Origin: Streptomyces exfoliatus
GTDB taxonomy: Bacteria > Actinomycetota > Actinomycetes > Streptomycetales > Streptomycetaceae
Assembly: GCF_000725545.1 (NCBI RefSeq)
Contig: NZ_JNZP01000013.1
Span: 1-64,000, forward strand
Direction of reading: 5' to 3'
DNA length: 64,000 bases
Shown in pieces: positions 35,273-43,431 of the stretch (its first letter is position 1; every line of letters starts with the position of its first letter). The position numbers were made by a program, and so were the translations under genes. The notes beneath the pieces are model-generated. The model did not search any database. It was given only the letters and a program-made list of their open reading frames with translations, and was not told the DNA's origin.

Positions 35273-35659
35273 TCAGCCCTCCTTCGCGATCTCCACCGTC
35301 GACGTCAGCTGCGACAGCAGCAGGAACGTCCCGCGTGTGATCAGGGCCGCGAGGAGGATCGTTCCGATGCCCTCGACCCGTAGTTCCGAGACCTTCGGGC
35401 CCAGCCAGGACAGCAGCCACCAGATGAGGGCGTCCTGGAGGAAGCCGACCAGGCCGAGGGCGGCCAGGATGGGGAGCGGGACGCGGCCGGAGGGGCCGAT
35501 GTGGATCAGTTGGGTGAGGACCACGAGCACCAGCGTGGCGGCGAGGACGGACAGGGCCGCCTCGACCGTCTCGGTGCCCAGGGTGATGCCGGGCAGCAGG
35601 CCTCCGGCGAGGCCGACGCCCACGAGGACCCCCAGCTTGCGTCTGCCTTGTTCGGTCAT
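35273..35659 (-). CDS. Small four-helix membrane protein
   Basis: 128 residues with about four hydrophobic segments (LGVLVGVGLAGGLLPG, LVLVVLTQLIHIG, PILAALGLVGFL, TILLAALITRGTFLLL). Size and topology recall the small holin-like membrane proteins annotated widely in actinobacteria, but no catalytic or transport motif is present. Convergent with the lipoprotein gene, 17 bases apart. Confidence 0.7.
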   Translation of the reverse strand: MTEQGRRKLGVLVGVGLAGGLLPGITLGTETVEAALSVLAATLVLVVLTQLIHIGPSGRVPLPILAALGLVGFLQDALIWWLLSWLGPKVSELRVEGIGTILLAALITRGTFLLLSQLTSTVEIAKEG

Positions 35660-35726
35660 GGGCGGACTGTGGCACGGCCGGCGGGCAGCTGTGAAGATCC
35701 CGTGAGGGAGATCGTTTCAAGATTCC

Positions 35727-35801
35727 TGGAGACCGTGGCGGGATTCGAACCCACGTAACTCGCTTTGCAGGCGAGCCCCTGAACCACTCGGGCACACGGT
35801 C
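35727..35801 (-). tRNA. tRNA-Cys (GCA)
   Basis: On the minus strand the acceptor GACCGTG pairs with CACGGTC. The anticodon stem CTCGC/GCGAG holds loop CTGCAAA with anticodon GCA. The T arm GTGGG-TTCGAAT-CCCGC is standard. The discriminator base is U, as expected for tRNA-Cys, and CCA is encoded (35727-35729). It stands at the right edge of the type VII-like block. Confidence 0.93.
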
Positions 35802-35972
35802 GTGTGTGGTGCAACGAGTACGACCGTAGGGGCGGGGCCGGAGGGGCTCAAGGGTTCCCGGGGCCGTGCCATGCGACTGACACATCCCGTTCACAGTCGT
35901 ACGTCCAAGGGCTGAGGGAGGACCGGACTCCTGACAGGGGTCATTCAAAGCTTCACCTCTTACCCTGGGGGA

Positions 35973-37481
35973 ATGAGCGCCCTCGAACCCCGCGACGCCG
36001 AAGCGGACACAGACACAGCCGGCGACGTCGCCGGAAGACCCGGGCCCCGTGCCGTGGCCGACGACACCAAGGGGTCCGTTCTCGACCCGGCCCACCGGGC
36101 GCTCAGCATCGGCATCGTCTCCGTCGTCCTGCTCATCGCCTTCGAGGCGACCGCAGTCGGCACCGCCATGCCCGTCGCCGCCCGCGAGCTGAACGGCGTC
36201 TCCCTCTACGCCTTCGCCTTCTCCGCCTACTTCACCACCAGCCTCTTCGCCATGGTCCTGGCCGGGCAGTGGTCCGACCGGAGGGGGCCGCTCGCGCCCC
36301 TGACCGCCGGTATCAGCGCCTTCGCCGCCGGGCTGCTCCTCTCCGGGACCGCCGGCGCCATGTGGCTGTTCATCCTCGGCCGGGCCGTCCAGGGCCTCGG
36401 CGGCGGCCTCGTCATCGTCGCCCTGTACGTGATCGTCGGCCGCGCCTACGCGGAGCACCTCAGGCCCGCGATCATGGCGGCGTTCGCCGCCAGCTGGGTC
36501 GTCCCCTCCGTCGTCGGTCCGCTCGCCGCCGGCACGGTCACCGAGCACCTCGGCTGGCGCTGGGTCTTCGTCGGCATCCCCGTCCTCGTCGTCTTCCCGC
36601 TGGCCCTCGCCCTCCCCGCGATCCGCCGCACCGCCTCGGGCCCCGCCGACCCGGCCGTGCCCGTCGCCCCGTGGGACCGGCGCCGGATCCGGCTGGCGCT
36701 CGGCCTCTCGGCCGGTGCCGCACTCCTCCAGTACGGCGGTCAGGAGCTGCGCTGGCTCTCCCTGCTCCCGGCCGTCGCGGGCGTCGCGCTCCTCGTGCCG
36801 ACCGCCCGCGGGCTGCTGCCGCGCGGCACCTGGCGGGCGGCCCGCGGGCTGCCGTCCGTCATCCTGCTGCGGGGCATCGCCGCCGGCGCCTTCATCGCGG
36901 CCGAGTCGTTCGTACCGCTGATGCTGGTCACCCAGCGGGGCCTGAGCCCCACCCTGGCCGGCCTCTCGCTCGCCCTGGGCGGCCTCACCTGGGCCCTCGG
37001 CTCCTGGATCCAGGCCCGGCCGTGGACGGAGCCGTACCGGGAACGGCTCGTCGTCCTCGGCATGGTCCTCGTGGCCCTCGCCATCGCCGTGGCCCCGAGC
37101 GTGCTGATCACCGCGGTGCCGGTGTGGGTGGTCGCGGCGGCCTGGGGCGTCGGCTGCCTCGGCATGGGGGCCGTCATCTCCTCGACGAGCGTCCTGCTCA
37201 TGAAGCTCTCCGCGCCCGCGGAGGTCGGCGCGAACTCGGCCGCCCTGCAGATCTCCGACGGCCTCTCCAACGTCCTCCTCCTCGCCGCGGGCGGCGCGGC
37301 CTTCGCGGCCCTCGGCGGCGGCGCGGTCGGCCACGCGGTCGGCTCCCACGCGTCCACGGGCTCCCACCCGGCGGCCTTCGCGGCGGTCTTCCTGCCGATG
37401 GCGGGGGTGGCGGCGGTGGGGGCGTGGGTCGCTACGCGGTTGCACGCGGAGGGGCGGCCCGGCATCTCGGAAAGCCGCTGA
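35973..37481 (+). CDS. MFS transporter, DHA2-like exporter
   Basis: 502 residues, about 12-14 transmembrane helices after a 40-residue polar N-terminus. Family motifs are AGQWSDRRGPLAPL (loop 2-3, motif A) and GRAVQGLGGGLVIVALYVIVG (motif B/C region), which mark proton-driven drug exporters. Substrate unknown. TACCCT at 35961-35966 lies six bases before the ATG, so the message is probably leaderless despite the GGGGGA directly before the start. Confidence 0.87.
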   Translation: MSALEPRDAEADTDTAGDVAGRPGPRAVADDTKGSVLDPAHRALSIGIVSVVLLIAFEATAVGTAMPVAARELNGVSLYAFAFSAYFTTSLFAMVLAGQWSDRRGPLAPLTAGISAFAAGLLLSGTAGAMWLFILGRAVQGLGGGLVIVALYVIVGRAYAEHLRPAIMAAFAASWVVPSVVGPLAAGTVTEHLGWRWVFVGIPVLVVFPLALALPAIRRTASGPADPAVPVAPWDRRRIRLALGLSAGAALLQYGGQELRWLSLLPAVAGVALLVPTARGLLPRGTWRAARGLPSVILLRGIAAGAFIAAESFVPLMLVTQRGLSPTLAGLSLALGGLTWALGSWIQARPWTEPYRERLVVLGMVLVALAIAVAPSVLITAVPVWVVAAAWGVGCLGMGAVISSTSVLLMKLSAPAEVGANSAALQISDGLSNVLLLAAGGAAFAALGGGAVGHAVGSHASTGSHPAAFAAVFLPMAGVAAVGAWVATRLHAEGRPGISESR

Positions 37482-37507
37482 CACCGCGTGGTACCGCGCG
37501 GTACCGT
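37478..37507 (+). promoter_or_regulatory. Toxin-antitoxin promoter with a 16-base perfect palindrome
   Basis: CTGACA (37478-37483), 18 bases, TACCGT (37502-37507), then six bases to the ATG: a near-consensus promoter giving a leaderless message. GGTACCGCGCGGTACC (37490-37505) is a perfect palindrome covering the spacer and part of the -10 box, the expected place for autorepression by the antitoxin. Confidence 0.6.
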
Positions 37508-37513
37508 GGCGTC

Positions 37514-37711
37514 ATGGCCGGTCTGAATGTCAGGTTCACCGAGAAAGAGCTGGACGCGCTGCGCGAGCGCGCCGAGGCAGAGGGGCGCAGCATGCAGTCC
37601 TTTGCACACGACGCCGTGATGAGCGCGGTGGACGAGCACTCCCGCCTGTTCGACGAGGCGGCCGAGCACGTGCTGAAGGCCAGCGCGGAGCTCAACCGGC
37701 GGCTTGCGTGA
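37514..37711 (+). CDS. Antitoxin, ribbon-helix-helix-like
   Basis: 65 residues. NVRFTEKELDALRERAEAEGRSMQSFAHDAV is a beta strand plus two helices of the ribbon-helix-helix type (residues about 5-35), followed by a helical tail (about 40-65) that should wrap the toxin. It likely neutralises the Doc-like toxin and represses its own promoter through the palindrome just upstream. Overlaps the toxin start by four bases. Confidence 0.82.
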   Translation: MAGLNVRFTEKELDALRERAEAEGRSMQSFAHDAVMSAVDEHSRLFDEAAEHVLKASAELNRRLA

Positions 37712-38079
37712 CGCGTTTCCTCGCGCTCCCGGAGCTCCTGAACCTCGCGGAGCGTCTCGGGGCGAGTGAGGTCCGGGACTACGGTCTGCTCGACTCCGCC
37801 CTGCTGCGCCCCCAGTCCAGTGTCTTCGGCCAGGACGCCTATCCCGGCCTCTGGGAGAAGGCCGCGGCACTGATGGAGTCGCTGGCCCGCAACCACGGCC
37901 TCGTCGACGGCAACAAGCGCATCGCCTGGTACGCGACCTGGGTTTTCCTGCACGTGAACGGGCATCCGCTCGACCCCGGATTCGACGTCGACGAAGCCGA
38001 GGCATTCGTGCTGGACGTCTGCCAGGGAGCCCTTGACGTCCCTAAGATCGCAGCGTCGCTGCCGAGGTTCGCACGCTGA
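37708..38079 (+). CDS. Doc-like Fic-family toxin
   Basis: 123 residues, the size of Doc toxins. The motif HGLVDGNKR (63-71) matches HxFx(D/E)GN(K/R) with Val for the usual residue before Asp, and Leu in the Phe place. Doc phosphorylates elongation factor Tu and stops translation. GTG start overlaps the antitoxin stop (GTGA). All catalytic residues (His63, Asp67, Gly68, Asn69, Lys70) are present, so it should be active when released. Confidence 0.85.
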   Translation: MTRFLALPELLNLAERLGASEVRDYGLLDSALLRPQSSVFGQDAYPGLWEKAAALMESLARNHGLVDGNKRIAWYATWVFLHVNGHPLDPGFDVDEAEAFVLDVCQGALDVPKIAASLPRFAR

Positions 38080-38202
38080 TCCGGCGGGTGTGAGACGCGC
38101 CGCACCGGGCGAGGTCACGGCCTCGTCCGGCCCGTCCCGAGGCGACCGCACCGGTAAGGTGGCCCGGTTGTCATATCTGGACGAGCGTCGAACCCGGAGA
38201 TC

Positions 38203-39993
38203 GTGACTACTACCACCACCTCCTCCCATCACCTCTCTCCCGCCTTCCCCGGCCGGGCCCCCTGGGGTACCGCCGGCAAGCTGCGAGCCTGGCAGCAGGG
38301 CGCCATGGACAGGTACCTCCAGGAGCAGCCCCGAGACTTCCTCGCCGTCGCCACCCCCGGCGCCGGCAAGACGACCTTCGCCCTGACCCTGGCGTCCTGG
38401 CTGATGCACCACCACGTCGTGCAGCAGATCACCGTCGTCGCGCCCACCGAGCACCTGAAGAAGCAGTGGGCCGCCGCCGCCGCGCGCATAGGGATCAAGC
38501 TGGACCCGGACTACAGCGCCGGACCTCTCAGCAAGGAGTACGACGGCGTCGCCATCACCTACGCCGGTGTCGGAGTCCGGCCCATGCTCCACCGCAACCG
38601 CTGTGAACAGCGCAAGACCCTCGTCATCCTCGACGAGATCCACCACGCCGGAGACTCCAAGTCCTGGGGCGAGGCCTGCCTGGAGGCGTTCGAGCCCGCC
38701 ACCCGGCGCCTCGCGCTGACCGGTACGCCCTTCCGGTCGGACACGAACCCGATCCCCTTCGTCACGTACGAGGAGGGGAACGACGGCATCCGGCGGTCCT
38801 CCGCCGACTACACCTACGGCTACGGCAACGCCCTCGGCGACGGCGTCGTCCGGCCGGTCATCTTCCTCTCCTACAGCGGCAACATGCGCTGGCGCACCAA
38901 GGCCGGCGACGAGATCGCCGCCCGCCTCGGCGAACCGATGACCAAGGACGCCGTCTCGCAGGCCTGGCGCACCGCGCTCGACGCCAAGGGCGACTGGATG
39001 CCGAACGTCCTGCGCGCCGCCGACCAGCGCCTGACCGAGGTCCGGAAGTCGATTCCCGACGCGGGCGGCCTCGTCATCGCCTCCGACCAGGACTCGGCCC
39101 GCTCGTACGCCAAGCTGATCCGCGAGATCACCGGCACCCGGCCCACCGTCGTCCTCTCGGACGACACCGGCGCCTCGAAGCGGATCGACGAGTTCAGCGA
39201 GAACACCGACCGCTGGATGGTCGCCGTCCGCATGGTGTCCGAGGGCGTCGACGTCCCCCGCCTCTCCGTCGGCGTGTACGCGACGACGATCTCGACCCCG
39301 CTCTTCTTCGCGCAGGCCGTCGGCCGTTTCGTGCGTTCCCGCAGGCGCGGCGAGACCGCCTCCGTGTTCCTTCCCACCATCCCCAGCCTCCTCGGCTTCG
39401 CCAACGAGATGGAGGTCGAGCGCGACCACGTCCTCGACAAGCCCAAGAAGCAGGGCGAGGAGGACCCGTACGCCGAATCCGAGAAGGAGATGGCGGAGGC
39501 GGAGAAGCAGCAGGACGAGGACACCGGCGAGCAGGACATGCTGCCGTTCGAGGCCCTGGAGTCCGACGCCGTCTTCGACCGGGTGCTCTACAACAGCGCC
39601 GAGTTCGGCATGCAGGCCCACCCCGGCAGCGCCGAGGAGCAGGACTACCTCGGCATCCCCGGCCTCCTCGAACCCGACCAGGTCCAGCTCCTGCTGCAGA
39701 AGCGCCAGGCCCGGCAGATCGCGCACAGCCGCAAGAAGCCGGACGACGAGGCGGACCTGCTCGAACTCCCCGCCGAGCGACGCCCTGTCGTCTCCCACAA
39801 GGAGCTGCTCGAACTGCGCAAGCAGCTCAACACCATGGTCGGCGCGTACGTCCACCAGACCGGCAAGCCCCACGGCGTGATCCACACGGAGCTGCGCCGG
39901 GTGTGCGGCGGCCCGCCGAGCGCGGAGGCCACCGCCGGCCAGATCCGGGAACGGATCAAGAAGGTGCAGGAGTGGGCCACCCGGATGCGATGA
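38203..39993 (+). CDS. SF2 DEAD/DEAH-box helicase
   Basis: 596-residue superfamily 2 helicase. Motif I ATPGAGKTT (about 49-57), motif II DEIHHAGD (about 146-153), motif III LTGTPFRSD, motif V SEGVDVPRL and motif VI QAVGRFVRSRR are all clear. The arrangement recalls the SSL2/RecG-like restriction-type helicases annotated in all Streptomyces. A glutamate/lysine-rich linker (about 415-445) and a helical C-terminal part follow. Cellular role unknown; DNA repair is plausible. GTG at 38203 is preceded by GGAGA. No partner genes are adjacent. Confidence 0.88.
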   Translation: MTTTTTSSHHLSPAFPGRAPWGTAGKLRAWQQGAMDRYLQEQPRDFLAVATPGAGKTTFALTLASWLMHHHVVQQITVVAPTEHLKKQWAAAAARIGIKLDPDYSAGPLSKEYDGVAITYAGVGVRPMLHRNRCEQRKTLVILDEIHHAGDSKSWGEACLEAFEPATRRLALTGTPFRSDTNPIPFVTYEEGNDGIRRSSADYTYGYGNALGDGVVRPVIFLSYSGNMRWRTKAGDEIAARLGEPMTKDAVSQAWRTALDAKGDWMPNVLRAADQRLTEVRKSIPDAGGLVIASDQDSARSYAKLIREITGTRPTVVLSDDTGASKRIDEFSENTDRWMVAVRMVSEGVDVPRLSVGVYATTISTPLFFAQAVGRFVRSRRRGETASVFLPTIPSLLGFANEMEVERDHVLDKPKKQGEEDPYAESEKEMAEAEKQQDEDTGEQDMLPFEALESDAVFDRVLYNSAEFGMQAHPGSAEEQDYLGIPGLLEPDQVQLLLQKRQARQIAHSRKKPDDEADLLELPAERRPVVSHKELLELRKQLNTMVGAYVHQTGKPHGVIHTELRRVCGGPPSAEATAGQIRERIKKVQEWATRMR

Positions 39994-40011
39994 CGCCGTC
40001 CCGGTGAGCCG

Positions 40012-40047
40012 CTGAGGCCCGTACGACCACGGTCGTACGGGCCTCAG
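40012..40047 (+). terminator. Terminator of the helicase gene
   Basis: A perfect 17-base inverted repeat, CTGAGGCCCGTACGACC (40012-40028) and its complement (40031-40047), with a two-base centre. Very stable; no T tail. Confidence 0.75.
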
Positions 40048-40419
40048 CCGTCCCGCGGCGGCAGGGCCGGCGGCGGGACCGCGCCGGAGACCGGCCCCCA
40101 CGGTCGGTCTCGGGCGGCTTCCACGCTACGGGCACGACAAAGCCGATCTTGTCCGCCAAAGTCCCGTGTCCGACCGACGAAGGTCCCGAACCGTCTCTAT
40201 CCGGTCGCCGACGCCCGGATTCTGGACGAGGTCTTCCGCTGAGCGGAGCGGGTCGCTACTGTCCCGGCTCAAAAGCATTCGCCCCGTGGCAGCGCCGCCG
40301 CGGAGCGCAGCCGGTGTACCCCTTCCTGCCGGCGGCCTCTGACGTGCGTCGCCGACGGGACCGGCGACGCAGACCCCGTGAGAGTCCCGCCCACCACTCA
40401 CTCCGAAGGAGAGGGCGTC
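40048..40419. other. Intergenic region with inverted repeat before the IclR gene
   Basis: No gene seen. TGCGTCGCC (40345-40353) and GGCGACGCA (40363-40371) form a 9-base inverted repeat with a 9-base spacer, 48 bases before the IclR-type gene: a possible autoregulatory site. Confidence 0.4.
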
Positions 40420-41061
40420 GTGACCGCGGAGACCTCCCAGACGCTCGACCGGGGACTCAGAGTCCTCAAACTGCTCGCCGACACCGACCACGGCCTGACC
40501 GTCACCGAGTTGTCCAACAAACTCGGCGTCAACCGGACCGTGGTCTACCGACTGCTCGCCACCCTCGAACAGCACGCCCTCGTCCGCCGCGACCTCGGCG
40601 GCCGTGCCCGCGTCGGCCTCGGCGTGCTGCGCCTCGGCCGCCAGGTCCACCCCCTGGTGCGCGAGGCCGCGCTGCCCGCGCTGCGGTCGCTCGCCGAGGA
40701 CATAGGGGCGACGGCCCACCTCACGCTGGTCGACGGGGCGGAAGCGCTCGCGGTCGCGGTCGTCGAACCGACCTGGACCGACTACCACGTCGCCTACCGG
40801 GCCGGCTTCCGGCACCCGCTGGACCGGGGCGCGGCCGGCCGCGCCATCCTCTCCGCCCGCCAGGGCGGTCTGACCGAACCGGGCTACACCCTCACCCACG
40901 GCGAACTGGAGGCCGGCGCGAGCGGCGCCGCGGCCCCGCTCGTCGGCGTGACCGGGGTCGAAGGCAGCGTCGGCGTCGTGATGCTCGCCGACGCGGTGCC
41001 GGAGCGGGTGGGACCGCGGGTGGTCGACGCGGCCCGGGAGGTCGCCGACGCGCTGCGCTAG
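40420..41061 (+). CDS. IclR-family transcriptional regulator
   Basis: 213 residues. Winged helix at the N-terminus (LDRGLRVLKLLADTDHGLTVTELSNKLGVNRTVVYRLLATLE, about 7-48) and an effector-binding domain (about 75-210), slightly short for IclR. GTG at 40420 has GAAGGAGAG upstream. The target is unknown; a candidate operator lies upstream. Its stop shares CTAG with the stop of the convergent regulator gene. Confidence 0.88.
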   Translation: MTAETSQTLDRGLRVLKLLADTDHGLTVTELSNKLGVNRTVVYRLLATLEQHALVRRDLGGRARVGLGVLRLGRQVHPLVREAALPALRSLAEDIGATAHLTLVDGAEALAVAVVEPTWTDYHVAYRAGFRHPLDRGAAGRAILSARQGGLTEPGYTLTHGELEAGASGAAAPLVGVTGVEGSVGVVMLADAVPERVGPRVVDAAREVADALR

Positions 41062-42089
41062 GGCGCGCCGGTCAAGAGGCCGAAGCCACCGCTCTTCCAG
41101 GCGGGGGCGTCGCCGCCCGCGGGCGGGGTCGCGGTCAGGAGGAGCGAGGCCAGGGGCGTGCGGGTGTGGTGGACCGAGCGCCCCGTGCGTTCCGTCGTGA
41201 TCAGGCCCGCCGCCCGGAGGGCGGACGCGTGGGCCGAGGCCGTCGCGTTGGAGACGTTCGTGCGCCGGGCCAGCTCCGTGGTCGTACGGGGCTCTGCCAG
41301 GGCCCGCAGCAGCGCCGTTCGGGTGTGGCCCAGGACCCCCGCGAGGGCGTCCTCCGGGGTGTCGGCGCCGTCCGCGGCGAGCGGCAGGCCCCGGCCGGCC
41401 GGGTAGGCGAGGACCACCGGCCGGTCCGGCAGGTCCTGGACGAGGGGCCCGCCGCGCCAGTGGAACGTCGGCAGGAGGACGAGGCCCCTTCCGCCCAGCC
41501 GGATCTCCCGCCCTATCGGCCCGCTCGCCGGCCACTCCCACACGCCGTCCCGCAGCCCCGAGCCCGGCGCCAGCGCGGTCAGGGCCGCGTCCAGGCCGTG
41601 CTCGGCGACGGCGAGCGCGTACCGCGTGAACTCCGCCCTGTGCAGGTCCTGGACCAGCGGCCACACCGGCGCGAGGACCGTCTCGTACGCCGCCCGCTGC
41701 GCCCGCTCAAGGGTCCGCCAGGCCGCGCCGTCCCCGTCGTGCAGAGCCCGCACCCGGGCCGGAACCCGCCGCCGTCCCGCGTACACCCGCCCGAGCTCGG
41801 CCCGTACGAGCGCCGGCCCGGCCGACCGGATCAGCGCGAAGCCCTCCTCCCGCGTGTCGCCGAGCACGTCCAGGAAGGACGGGGCCTCGCCGCCCGGCGC
41901 GAGTTCCGCGAGCGGCTCCGTCGCGGCCGGCAGGGCCCGCAGGAGTCTGCCCCGCCACCGCCCGAAGAGCAGTTCCTCGTGCGGGGCACCCAACATCAGC
42001 AGCGCCGCATGGAGTTCGGGCACCGGCGACGGCCGGGCCGCGAACCGCACCCGCGGGTAGTCGTCCGCCGTGAAGTGGACCCTCGTCAT
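41058..42089 (-). CDS. ArsR-type winged-helix regulator with long N-terminal domain
   Basis: 343 residues. The last 80 hold a winged helix (VLGHTRTALLRALAEPRTTTELARRTNVSNATASAHASALRAAGLI, about 245-290). The first 230 form a domain widespread in Streptomyces regulators (DUF5937-like, by memory) whose ligand is unknown. I start at the ATG at 42089, preceded by GGGAGGG; longer reading upstream is arginine-rich repeat. Divergent from the alpha/beta hydrolase gene 155 bases away, its most likely target along with itself. Confidence 0.85.
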   Translation of the reverse strand: MTRVHFTADDYPRVRFAARPSPVPELHAALLMLGAPHEELLFGRWRGRLLRALPAATEPLAELAPGGEAPSFLDVLGDTREEGFALIRSAGPALVRAELGRVYAGRRRVPARVRALHDGDGAAWRTLERAQRAAYETVLAPVWPLVQDLHRAEFTRYALAVAEHGLDAALTALAPGSGLRDGVWEWPASGPIGREIRLGGRGLVLLPTFHWRGGPLVQDLPDRPVVLAYPAGRGLPLAADGADTPEDALAGVLGHTRTALLRALAEPRTTTELARRTNVSNATASAHASALRAAGLITTERTGRSVHHTRTPLASLLLTATPPAGGDAPAWKSGGFGLLTGAP

Positions 42090-42104
42090 CGGCTGGTTCC
42101 CTCC

Positions 42105-42180
42105 CCGTCGCCGGCCTTCGTCGCCCGGCTTTGTCCGCCGGCCTTCGTCGCCTGGCCCTTGGCCGCCGGCCTTTCGTCGC
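42105..42180. repeat. Degenerate repeats of a CCGGCCTTCGTCGCC unit
   Basis: About four imperfect copies (CCGGCCTTCGTCGCC, CCGGCTTTGTCCGCC, and so on) lie in the divergent promoter region between the ArsR-type gene and the hydrolase gene. Confidence 0.5.
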
Positions 42181-42243
42181 AAGCCTTTCGGCTGGAGCCG
42201 CAAGCTTCGCCCGCGCCCCCCGCCCGCCTCCAGGATGCCGTGC

Positions 42244-43422
42244 ATGACATCCCGTACCCCCGGCCGCCGTGCCGTCACCCAGGGCGCTCTCGCGGGCGCC
42301 GCCGCCCTGTTCCTCGGCGCCGCCGCCGTCGCCCCGGCCACCGCCCGCCCCGGAGCCCCGGTCCTCCGGCTGCCCGCGCCCACCGGCCCGTACCCGGTCG
42401 GTGCCACCGTCCGTCACCTCGTCGACCACACCCGCAACGACCCCTGGGTGCCCGGGATCGGCGTACGCGAGCTGATGATCACCGTCCTCACGCCCGCCGT
42501 CCCCGGGGGCGGCCGGGGCTTCCCGCGGATGCCGCAGCTCACGCCGGGGGCCGCAGCGCTGTTCACGCGGCTCGGTCCGCTGATCCGCCCGCACCTGCCG
42601 CGCGCCGGGGTCGACTGGGCGGCCACCCTCACGCACGCCCGCGTCGCCGCCCCGCCCCTGCCACTGCCCGGCCGGCGTCCCGTACTGCTGTACAGCCCCG
42701 GCGGCGGCGACTCCCGCGCCATGGGCAGCTCACTGGCGATCGACCTCGCCTCGTACGGCTGGACCGTCGTCACCGTCGACCACCCCGGCGACGCGAGCGA
42801 GGTGGAGTTCCCCACCGCGCGGCCCGGCCGCGACCGGGTGCGGGAGACCGCGCTGCGCCCCGACATCGACGCGGCGATCTACCGCACCATGGTCGACACC
42901 CGGGTCACCGACCTCCGCTTCGTCCTCGACGCCCTCGGACTCGACCGGGTCGGCCTGTACGGGCACTCCGCGGGCGGCACCGCCGTCGCCCAAGCCCTCC
43001 ACGAGGACCGGCGGATCGCCGCCGCGGCCGTCCTCGAGGGATACCTCGACGGGATGGACGGCACGCTCCTGCCCGTGGCCCGCGACGGCGTGGACCGGCC
43101 CGTGCTGCTCGCCGGCACCGACGGCTTCCGCGACGACCGCCTCGACCGGTCCTGGTCGGCGCTGCTCGCGCACGGCGGCCCCGTCGTCCGGCGGCAGCTC
43201 GACGACAGCGACCACTGGGTCTTCACCGACTACGCGGCGCTGGTCCCGCAGCTCCAGGAGGCCGGTCTGATGACCGCCGAAGGCCGCGCCGACATGGTCG
43301 GCACGGCCGCTCCGCGGGTGTCCGTTCCGGCCGTACGCGGGCTCCTGCGGTCCTTCTTCACCCGCCACCTGCCCGTACCGGCGGCCGTGCCCCCGGGCCG
43401 GTGGCGGGCAGCGTCCCAGTAG
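42244..43422 (+). CDS. Exported alpha/beta hydrolase, PAF-acetylhydrolase-like
   Basis: 392 residues. Signal peptide with twin arginine (GRRAVTQGALAGAAALFLGAA), suggesting Tat export. The alpha/beta hydrolase core has an oxyanion region LLYSPGGGDSRAMG, nucleophile elbow GHSAGG (about 240-245), and a C-terminal His in DDSDHWVF. The layout matches bacterial platelet-activating-factor acetylhydrolase or lipase-like enzymes, so an ester substrate is likely. ATG at 42244; another in-frame ATG lies nine bases earlier. Divergent from the ArsR-type regulator. Confidence 0.85.
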   Translation: MTSRTPGRRAVTQGALAGAAALFLGAAAVAPATARPGAPVLRLPAPTGPYPVGATVRHLVDHTRNDPWVPGIGVRELMITVLTPAVPGGGRGFPRMPQLTPGAAALFTRLGPLIRPHLPRAGVDWAATLTHARVAAPPLPLPGRRPVLLYSPGGGDSRAMGSSLAIDLASYGWTVVTVDHPGDASEVEFPTARPGRDRVRETALRPDIDAAIYRTMVDTRVTDLRFVLDALGLDRVGLYGHSAGGTAVAQALHEDRRIAAAAVLEGYLDGMDGTLLPVARDGVDRPVLLAGTDGFRDDRLDRSWSALLAHGGPVVRRQLDDSDHWVFTDYAALVPQLQEAGLMTAEGRADMVGTAAPRVSVPAVRGLLRSFFTRHLPVPAAVPPGRWRAASQ

Positions 43423-43431
43423 ATTGGGGGC

